Assembly (NCBI GenBank): GCA_048498395.1
Contig: JBEHYB010000032.1
Location: 1-23,780, forward strand
DNA from: Micavibrio_B sp048498395
Lineage (GTDB): Bacteria; Pseudomonadota; Alphaproteobacteria; Micavibrionales; Micavibrionaceae
DNA: 23,780 bases
Reading direction: 5' to 3'
A program made the translations under genes and the position numbers. A model generated the notes under the pieces. That model was not told where the DNA came from and searched no databases. It saw only the letters and a program-made list of their open reading frames with translations. Below are positions 1 through 6,333 of the stretch, piece by piece (position 1 is the stretch's first letter; every line of letters begins with the position of its first letter).

Positions 1-1192
1 CCATGCTCTTGATCTGGACTTGCGGATCGTCCTTGTTCTCGCCGTCGAGCGCTGTCAGTTCGCCTTTCAGTACATCGGCAAGCTTGACGTTGTCGCCCGT
101 TGCGGCGCGGTTACCCTGAGCCATCAGGTCGTAGTAGCGTGTGTAGGTCTCGTTCGCAGTTTCGAGGGACTCGATATGCTCACCTGACGCTTTAAGACGC
201 TCGACACAGCCTTCCATGTTTTCGCTCGTGAAGTTGATAAACGCCTTGGCTGCGTCTTTCAGTTCGTCGATGCGTTTACCGTAGGCGGCAGTTCCGATAT
301 CGATCAGATCCTGAACGCGTTTTTGTGAAGGATCTTTAGCCAGTTCTTCTTCCAGAGTTGCCATGTATTTCAGTTGTTCTTCGAGAGCTGCGCGTTTGGC
401 ATCGAGGTTCGCGGCCAGTTCTTCAGCTTTCGCCTTGTTGTCTTCGATAGCCTGAGCGCGTTCGACCATGGCCTGCGCTGATTTGCCGCCGACCATTTTC
501 GAGAAGAAGTTACGCATTTTCTTGGATTCTTCGACCGCCTGTGTGCGTTGAAGTTGCGTCGCTGTCCGGTCGGTATTTTCTTTATCAGAAGATAAAGCAG
601 TGGTTTCCCGGTTAAGGCTATCGATCTGCGCGTTAATCTCTTCACCAAGTTTCTTGGTTTCGTTCGCTTTGCGCAGGGCTTCGAGAACTTCTTCCTTGCC
701 GCCGGCTGTACGAATTTCTTCGATGACTTTCAGAGGCTCGGTAATCGATGAGAGATTTTCCTGGAATTTATCCCATTGGTCGAGGATCTGGCCGATTGTG
801 TTTTTCAGTTGCGGATAAACGTCGCTGCCGTTGAGTTCGATCAGTTGTTCGGCATGGCTGCGGCGTTGCGACTGGAGGAAGGTTTCCAGCTGGTTCAGCA
901 TATCGATACGCGCAAGGTTCTGTTCCTTGCTCATCGTGCGGTCGTAAGTCATCAGCTGTGTAAGCGCTGCGACTTTTTCTTCGTCCGATTTTCCTTCTTT
1001 GGTCAGAACTTTGTAGTAAGGGTTGTCTTTGAGAGCGGATACCATCTCCTGCATGGTACGGGTATCTACGCGGGCTTTGTTTCTTGTTTTCTCGGCTGTT
1101 TCAGCGGCGGTTGCGGTTTTGAACGCTGTCCCGGCAGAATTTGCATTAGCTTTAAGGGCTGCTAGGCGGTCGCCGATATTATCTTCACTCAT
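1..1192 (-). CDS. Long coiled-coil protein, partial (3' end outside window)
   Basis: An uninterrupted reading frame runs from ATG at 1192 to the left edge, 397 codons with no stop, so the C-terminus is missing. GGGG lies 6 nt before the ATG and serves as a ribosome binding site. The protein starts MSEDNIGDRLAALKANANSA, is strongly charged, and is rich in Ala, Glu, Lys and Gln. Long heptad-like stretches occur at about residues 105-185 and 225-330, for example KAEELAANLDAKRAALEEQL, so it is probably an extended coiled coil. No signal peptide or membrane segment is visible, so it is likely cytoplasmic. I do not recognise the family. I considered TelA-like toxic-anion resistance proteins because of the general coiled-coil character but saw no specific TelA motif. 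A TTGACA-type promoter lies about 200 nt upstream. Confidence 0.85.
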   Translation of the reverse strand, partial: MSEDNIGDRLAALKANANSAGTAFKTATAAETAEKTRNKARVDTRTMQEMVSALKDNPYYKVLTKEGKSDEEKVAALTQLMTYDRTMSKEQNLARIDMLNQLETFLQSQRRSHAEQLIELNGSDVYPQLKNTIGQILDQWDKFQENLSSITEPLKVIEEIRTAGGKEEVLEALRKANETKKLGEEINAQIDSLNRETTALSSDKENTDRTATQLQRTQAVEESKKMRNFFSKMVGGKSAQAMVERAQAIEDNKAKAEELAANLDAKRAALEEQLKYMATLEEELAKDPSQKRVQDLIDIGTAAYGKRIDELKDAAKAFINFTSENMEGCVERLKASGEHIESLETANETYTRYYDLMAQGNRAATGDNVKLADVLKGELTALDGENKDDPQVQIKSM

Positions 1193-1389
1193 TTAATTCC
1201 CCATCAGGGTTAGTTGTTAAGCAATGATTAAAATCTGCGGTTTTATTGGGAAAGAGTCAAAATGATTATTTGAAAGATGTCGGAATCGGCGAGTCGAAAA
1301 ATAAATTATGAAAAGAGGGGCGTTAAGTGAGCACAGAGCTGTAATAACCTGATTCAATTCGGATTCTTGAAGCTGTTTTGTATTTACAT

Positions 1390-1418
1390 ATTCTTTTTAA
1401 AAATCAAAATACTGTCAA
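1390..1418 (-). promoter_or_regulatory. Sigma-70-type promoter of the coiled-coil gene
   Basis: On the minus strand a perfect TTGACA (1413-1418) is followed by a 17-bp spacer and AAGAAT (1390-1395), which matches TATAAT at four of six positions. It lies in AT-rich DNA just downstream of a terminator hairpin and points toward the gene starting at 1192. The implied 5' leader is long, close to 190 nt. Confidence 0.45.
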
Positions 1419-1476
1419 GAAAAAAATTGGATTAACGACTGTGGAAACCAAGTGCAAAAAAACCGATTTCGCGACT

Positions 1477-1504
1477 AAAAAAATATAGAGAAAGTAACTC
1501 TATA
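1477..1504 (-). terminator. Rho-independent terminator of the RAP block
   Basis: On the minus strand, TATAGAG and CTCTATA (1484-1490 and 1498-1504) form a 7-bp stem around a 7-nt loop. Seven consecutive T residues follow directly (complement of 1477-1483). The stem is AT-rich and modest, but the T-run and its place about 30 nt after the stop codon at 1536 support a terminator. Confidence 0.55.
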
Positions 1505-1535
1505 ATAAGTGCGTTTTTGATTATTTGGATCGTCG

Positions 1536-1928
1536 CTAATTCGGTGTGGATTCGGGAGCCGGATAAGGACGTATGGTTTTGATGCCGAGATAGCGGCAGG
1601 CGGCTTCCATTTGCTCCTGATTGAGCGTGTGTTCGCGCAACGCGTCGTTGTATTTCGCTATTTCAAGTTTGTAGCGTTCCGATTTCGGATCGTCTTCGCC
1701 GTAGATATCCATGCATTCATGCAGGCTTGAAATCATATGGTTTGCAAAGACGCGCGCGATAAACGCGTCCGAGTTGATGCGGTCGAGCGCCAGCAGCGCG
1801 CAGATTTCAATGCCTTTATCCACGCCGTATTTATCAATGAATTCTTCGCTGTTATGCGTTGAACGCGCGTTAAAAGCGGCGGTGATGATATGGTGAGCGG
1901 TCTCGCTGTCGGGGATGCTGATGATCAT
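1536..1928 (-). CDS. 130-aa hypothetical protein coupled to the 880-aa RAP gene
   Basis: The ATG at 1928 overlaps the TGA of the upstream RAP gene as ATGA, the classic arrangement for translational coupling, which is why I chose this start. The same frame stays open further upstream inside the RAP gene, to about 2033, so a longer form is formally possible. The product begins MIISIPDSETAHHIITAAFN and looks mostly alpha-helical and soluble, without signal peptide or membrane segment. I recognise no family. Position and coupling suggest that it works with, or is made in proportion to, the RAP protein. It could also be a split-off tail of a formerly longer protein, because the RAP protein ends in what looks like the start of a further unit. 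Confidence 0.75.
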   Translation of the reverse strand: MIISIPDSETAHHIITAAFNARSTHNSEEFIDKYGVDKGIEICALLALDRINSDAFIARVFANHMISSLHECMDIYGEDDPKSERYKLEIAKYNDALREHTLNQEQMEAACRYLGIKTIRPYPAPESTPN

Positions 1929-4567
1929 TCCATGAACCTGAAATGTTTGTAGGCATCGTTGTGCATCCTGATGATCTTGCGCAGCAGTTTCGTGGTCTGG
2001 TTTGGCACGAAATTCTGGAACGCCATATTCCACGCCTGACGCAGCGGGCTTTGCATATAGGTCGAGTTTAAGAGTTCCAGTTTGGACAGTGTATTCGGCT
2101 CGACATGAATGTCGTTTCCGGTTTCCGGGACGGCTTCTATTTCCGGCGCGCCCGCAGGCGCGAGCGGCTCCATGTGGATTTCATTTGCTTTTTTAATGTC
2201 TGCGGCCAGTACGGGCTTGAGCAGGAGTTCGTCATGTTCGAATTCCGTCTGGTAAGCGCCGGGCGGCGTGGTCTTGAACAATTCCGCCAGTTTGTCCGCG
2301 AGCGTGCCCTGATCGTGCGGGTCGGCATGATGCAGCGCCTTGAAACCGTTCATATCGAGATAGCGCAGGCGTATGATAACCGCGTCAGGGTGTAATTTCC
2401 TGAGCAGCGCGGTCTGGAGCAGCGTCGAGCCGTTGAAATGGAATTTCTCCAACGGCTCATCCTTGATGAAATGGCTCGGCCCGTCGGCTTCGATGATGAT
2501 TTCACGTCCGTCGTATTTCAGGTGGAAATCCACTTTACGGTTCAGTTGCGAAATAAAGCCGCCCTGATTTTCGAAGCCTTTTTGCCTGAAAGCGAATTCG
2601 AGGGAAGTTTCCCAGCTTGAGCCGCGTTCGTCAGTGCCGCCGACGCGGGTTTTCTTGAGCGGGCGGTCGAATAGCAGCCGCGCCTGATTGGCTTTTGAAA
2701 TGAATTTCTGGCTCATGCCTTTGCCGTTGAGGCTGTCGAGGAAGAATTCCCCAACCTGGCGGTATTGCGGATCGTCAGATATGACATGGAAGACCGCCAT
2801 GCAGCGCGCGAGCGTCGCCATGTCGTCATCGGTCAGTTCTTTCACGTGGTGGCCGATGGCGGATACCCAGCCCTGCATGAATTGTTTTTCAGGCACGATG
2901 CCGAGCTTTGCAAAACTGCGGATCGTCAGGATCAGTTCATCGGGGGTGAAGGAATCTATCTGGCTGTTCGCTTCGTTATGCCACTCGGTCATAAAATGAT
3001 CTGGCGGCAGAATATTCATCCGGGCGAAATTATGCAGATTGGTGCAGAGGAAATGAGTATCGAAATCGCCTGACCGGTAGGCCATTTTATACCAGCAGGA
3101 GAACAGGCCGGGGCGCAATAATTCCTTGTAGACATGCCCCGGCGTATGCGGCGAGCAGAAAGCATTGTGCGTGGAGGCCAGAATTTGTGTGAGGTCCTGC
3201 GGCGAAAATTCCTGGGTAGGGAGCATACGCCAGTAAGGCAGGAAGTTCCTGGTAAAATCAGACGCGCATTCCAGGGGCTGCATATTGACGAAATGGCGCA
3301 GGATTTCTTCACGGTTCAGCGGCACGGCTTCCGGCGTTTCTTCAGTCTCAGCTTTTGCTTCGACGGATTGCGGGGCCTGGATTATTTCCGATTCCTGTGC
3401 GGCGCGCAGCGGCGCGGGCGCAAGCTCTATGATGCGATCCATCGGTTGCAGCTTCAGCCCGACCCTGTTGACGCTCGTTACATGCGTGCCGGGGGCCAGT
3501 TTATTGAACAGCCGTTTAATTCTGGGCGCGATCGTATCGGTGCCAAGCGTTTCGCAGTCGTCATAACGCAGACGGATAACGCTGGTGTCGGGATAAAGCC
3601 ACTCTATGGCCGCGTTGGAGAAATAGGTCGGGCCGTCATAGCGCAGACGGGAATTTTCCACATCATAGACAAAATGCGCAGGACCGTCGGCTTCGATCAT
3701 AATATCGCGGTCATTATGCGAGAGGCGAAAATCCGCCTTGCGCCATAATTCGGGAATATAAGAGTTTTTCTCGCTATTAAGCGTGAATTTATTGTTGAGG
3801 AAGGAATCGTGCAGTTGCCTTTCCCAATAAGAAGCATGCTCGCGCGTATGGATGGAATGTTTGCGGAATTCGGGCAGGCCGAACCATAGCGCCGCCATAT
3901 CGATTTGCGTATTGGCAATGTTGTTCAGCGGATCGTTCCTGTGCTGCGCCATCAGGATATGCATGCCAGTTTTCATGTCCCGGCTGTTTTTCAACGCCGA
4001 GATAATGGCAATGGCCCAGGCGGCGGGGCCGATATCATGCATGGTATTTTTCTTGTTCTTAAACTTGTTCAGCAGCAGATTTTTCATGGAGAGATCCATG
4101 AGATCGTCACCAGGATGAACACCAAGACGGGCAAATCCCCAGAGCAGGTTCGAAACATCGATCGAGTTCGAGTGCGGCATTTTCTCGATAGCGCAATTTT
4201 TCAGTTCCTGAAGGAATGAAATATCGGGAAGGATTGCAAGTTTTCCGAAATGCTTTGACGTGTCCGAGATATCTATGGGTTTGAAGTCATGCAGCTTGCC
4301 CCTGACCGCCTCGATCCAGACATTGATGCGTTTGTCGCGGGTCAGATAATTGTAGATATCGCGCGTCGCGATATGGTGATTGGAAATATTGCCGGCGACA
4401 AAGCGCAGGATGTTGACGGCTTCCTTCGGCGAGAGGTTCAGCGTCTCAATCTGTTCCCAGTAAAATGAAAATTCATTGAGCGTGAACGGCCGGTTATTCT
4501 GCGCAGAAAAATAGGACAGGATATCCTGTCTCTCTATCGGAGAATTGAGGAGCGGGGCGGCGTTCAT
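1925..4567 (-). CDS. Double OPR-like/RAP-domain protein (880 aa)
   Basis: The protein is two head-to-tail copies of one unit, at about residues 11-375 and 418-787, joined by a Glu/Ala/Pro-rich linker (about 380-415). Each unit has an N-terminal helical part and a C-terminal RAP-like domain. In copy 1 the RAP residues are D279-F, E292-A-D294-G-P and H298-F; in copy 2 they are D680-F, E693-A-D695-G-P and H699-F, each followed by a V/I-I-R-L-R-Y strand. Copy 2 shows OPR-like repeats, with W492, W529 and W567 spaced 37-38 residues apart and phrases such as SFAKLGIVPE. Residues 828-880 resemble the start of a third unit. Known RAP/FASTK/OPR proteins bind organellar RNA and control its processing, stability or translation; RNA binding here is inferred. 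The RAP fold is related to PD-(D/E)XK nucleases, but the usual Lys is absent. The start is ATG with a weak ribosome binding site. Confidence 0.85.
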   Translation of the reverse strand: MNAAPLLNSPIERQDILSYFSAQNNRPFTLNEFSFYWEQIETLNLSPKEAVNILRFVAGNISNHHIATRDIYNYLTRDKRINVWIEAVRGKLHDFKPIDISDTSKHFGKLAILPDISFLQELKNCAIEKMPHSNSIDVSNLLWGFARLGVHPGDDLMDLSMKNLLLNKFKNKKNTMHDIGPAAWAIAIISALKNSRDMKTGMHILMAQHRNDPLNNIANTQIDMAALWFGLPEFRKHSIHTREHASYWERQLHDSFLNNKFTLNSEKNSYIPELWRKADFRLSHNDRDIMIEADGPAHFVYDVENSRLRYDGPTYFSNAAIEWLYPDTSVIRLRYDDCETLGTDTIAPRIKRLFNKLAPGTHVTSVNRVGLKLQPMDRIIELAPAPLRAAQESEIIQAPQSVEAKAETEETPEAVPLNREEILRHFVNMQPLECASDFTRNFLPYWRMLPTQEFSPQDLTQILASTHNAFCSPHTPGHVYKELLRPGLFSCWYKMAYRSGDFDTHFLCTNLHNFARMNILPPDHFMTEWHNEANSQIDSFTPDELILTIRSFAKLGIVPEKQFMQGWVSAIGHHVKELTDDDMATLARCMAVFHVISDDPQYRQVGEFFLDSLNGKGMSQKFISKANQARLLFDRPLKKTRVGGTDERGSSWETSLEFAFRQKGFENQGGFISQLNRKVDFHLKYDGREIIIEADGPSHFIKDEPLEKFHFNGSTLLQTALLRKLHPDAVIIRLRYLDMNGFKALHHADPHDQGTLADKLAELFKTTPPGAYQTEFEHDELLLKPVLAADIKKANEIHMEPLAPAGAPEIEAVPETGNDIHVEPNTLSKLELLNSTYMQSPLRQAWNMAFQNFVPNQTTKLLRKIIRMHNDAYKHFRFME

Positions 4568-4606
4568 ATGTACTCAGTCTAAAGATTCGCTAATCAGGAA
4601 AGAATA

Positions 4607-4636
4607 ACCATAAGGGAAACTCTGCGATTTATGCAA
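4607..4636 (-). promoter_or_regulatory. Promoter of the 880-aa RAP gene, same pattern as its neighbour
   Basis: On the minus strand TTGCAT (4631-4636) is followed by exactly 18 bp and TATGGT (4607-4612), 39 nt before the ATG at 4567. The same two boxes, the same spacer length and a shared AAAT after the first box occur upstream of the 493-aa RAP gene at 6173-6202. This indicates that the second gene has its own start site rather than depending only on read-through. Confidence 0.5.
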
Positions 4637-4667
4637 TAAATTTGAGCTTATGCCATTAAATCCATAA

Positions 4668-6149
4668 TTAAACGGGCCCGTCGAGCTGGCGAAGGACCGG
4701 AATCAGGGCCAAGCGGTCGTTTTCAATGGTTGTTTCATAAACGCCTGGGGCGACATCCGTGAAGGCTTCCGTCAGTTGCCGCGCGATTTCATCGTCGCCG
4801 GCCTGATTGCGGATGACCATCGCGTCGATGGAGCTGATGCGCACCATCACCGTGTCGGGATATAATTTCGCGATGAGGGCGTTCTGCATCCGGGACTCGC
4901 CGTCATAGAAAAGATTGCCGTCCATATCCTCGACGAAATGATTAAGCCCGTCATATTCAACCATGATGTCACGGTCATTGACGGTCAGGCGGATATCGGC
5001 GTTGCGTCCGAGTTTGGGCAATAATACGTCCTGCGAAATTGCAACGCCCGCTTTTTCAAATGCCTGCTTCAGGTTGAGCTCGTCGGGTGATGCTACTTCT
5101 TTTTCATTCTGTTGAAAATTGTGGTGGGTTGGCCGGTCGAACCACAAAGCGGGGAAAATCTGCGCGCGATGCGCGTGGTTTACCTGTCCGCATTCTTCGA
5201 TTTTCTGCTCAAGCAGGTCATAGGCCATTTCATACAGATCGTCGCCCGTGCAGCAGGACAGGATGCCCATCGCCTTCACGCCGCGATTAAGATCCTGTAT
5301 ATCAAATTCAAAACCCCTGAGCTTCTTTTTCAGTTGAATGAACCATTGTTTGGCGAATTCCGGATCGGGGGTCAGGCCCAGCATTGCGAAAGCGGACATC
5401 GAGTTGGCGAGATCGGTGAGTCTGAAAGACCTGGTGATCGTTTCCGCACGTGCGGTCCACATATCAAGGAAATCCTGATCCGGCCTTACATTGCGAGCTG
5501 CGAAACACAGCAGGGAGCTTGCAAGCTCCCTGGCATTAAAGTCGTTTATTTTTGCGCGTGCGCTATCCTGCCAGCAGCGCAGAAAATTATTTCCCCGCAC
5601 ATGCGATTTATTCATGGAAAAAGAGCGGAAAGATTCCGCAAGTTCAGACGCTGTGAGAAATGGGAGCTTGGCTTCGGCCTGCCTTACCCATTCTTCTTTG
5701 AATTTAAATGAAGGTTTTATACGAAGATCTTTCAGCGCGATGACGCAATCGGCCATTTCGGAAGGTGAAAAGAAAGCGGATTTTTCGATAAATCGATCCG
5801 TCCATAAAGAGAGGTTCTCTTTTACATGCGTGTAAAACGGCGCGAAGGGCGATTCAAGGAAATGCGGATAAAAGGGACGGGAAATATCCGCGAGTTGTTT
5901 GATAATAAAGGTGAGTTCGGTCGCATCAAAAGAGCCGTGTGCGAGCAGATTCCAGCAGCGCTGAAATTTTTTAACTTTATCGAGATCGATATCATTGAAA
6001 AAATCCAGCATAACCGGTTTGGTCAGCGGCGCTTTTTTCACGATGCCGCCGGGCAGGCCGTCCATAAAACCGACGAGCGGTTGGCCGGTTATGTCATCGT
6101 TGTAATCTTCCAAATCCGGACTGGGCATGCGGCGCTCTGGTCTACTCAA
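4668..6149 (-). CDS. OPR-like repeat protein with C-terminal RAP-like domain (493 aa)
   Basis: Five tryptophans, W116, W154, W193, W231 and W269, are spaced 38, 39, 38 and 38 residues apart. They lie in a repeated phrase of the type SAFAMLGLTPDPEFAKQW, which matches the 38-residue octotricopeptide repeat seen in chloroplast RNA-binding proteins. A RAP-like domain follows at about 355-445, with D385, E398-Y-D400-G and H404-F and a later V-M-V-R-I strand. The protein matches each half of the neighbouring 880-aa protein over its whole length. No signal peptide or membrane helix is visible, so it should be cytosolic. RNA binding is inferred from the family. The frame begins with TTG at 6149; an ATG at 6128 (MPSPDLEDY) is an equally good start, since neither has a strong ribosome binding site. 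It is transcribed ahead of the 880-aa gene, 100 nt away, and divergently from acnA. Confidence 0.85.
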   Translation of the reverse strand: MSRPERRMPSPDLEDYNDDITGQPLVGFMDGLPGGIVKKAPLTKPVMLDFFNDIDLDKVKKFQRCWNLLAHGSFDATELTFIIKQLADISRPFYPHFLESPFAPFYTHVKENLSLWTDRFIEKSAFFSPSEMADCVIALKDLRIKPSFKFKEEWVRQAEAKLPFLTASELAESFRSFSMNKSHVRGNNFLRCWQDSARAKINDFNARELASSLLCFAARNVRPDQDFLDMWTARAETITRSFRLTDLANSMSAFAMLGLTPDPEFAKQWFIQLKKKLRGFEFDIQDLNRGVKAMGILSCCTGDDLYEMAYDLLEQKIEECGQVNHAHRAQIFPALWFDRPTHHNFQQNEKEVASPDELNLKQAFEKAGVAISQDVLLPKLGRNADIRLTVNDRDIMVEYDGLNHFVEDMDGNLFYDGESRMQNALIAKLYPDTVMVRISSIDAMVIRNQAGDDEIARQLTEAFTDVAPGVYETTIENDRLALIPVLRQLDGPV

Positions 6150-6172
6150 TAATCATTCTTAACTCGGGGTCG

Positions 6173-6202
6173 ACCATAGCGAGAATTTCCGCATTTATGC
6201 AA
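6173..6202 (-). promoter_or_regulatory. Promoter of the 493-aa RAP gene
   Basis: The minus strand shows TTGCAT (6197-6202), an 18-bp spacer and TATGGT (6173-6178), about 23 nt before the TTG at 6149. The individual boxes are weak against the sigma-70 consensus. Their exact reuse upstream of the second RAP gene gives them weight. Confidence 0.5.
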
Positions 6203-6333
6203 ATAAAAACGGCCTCCGCCTGTGCCGCTATGCCGCATTTACCTTTTCTTAGATTTTGCAGGCCATGATAAACTCCCTAAATCAATAATTCTCTGCTTTC
6301 CGCAAAATTTATAATCCCTTCAGGAGCCTAACC

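Larger units (their letters stand above)
1193..1535. other. AT-rich intergenic region between two minus-strand transcription units
   Basis: This 343-nt stretch has no convincing open frame. It is much more AT-rich than the flanking genes. On the minus strand it holds, in order of transcription, a terminator-like hairpin with a T-run (1477-1504) closing the RAP block, then a promoter with a perfect TTGACA box (1390-1418). About 190 nt of untranslated leader follow before the ATG at 1192. I see no riboswitch or tRNA in the leader. Confidence 0.6.

Noticed and set aside
370..648. 92-codon minus-strand frame near the left edge
   Set aside because: It is an alternative frame within the longer open frame 1-1192, which has the better start and composition.
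3134..3748. 204-codon plus-strand frame inside the 880-aa RAP gene
   Set aside because: It lies antisense to a well supported gene with clear domains and its translation looks like shadow sequence.
6256..6284. acnA promoter starting at TTGCAG
   Set aside because: No acceptable -10 box at 16-18 bp spacing; boxes chosen there would be arbitrary.
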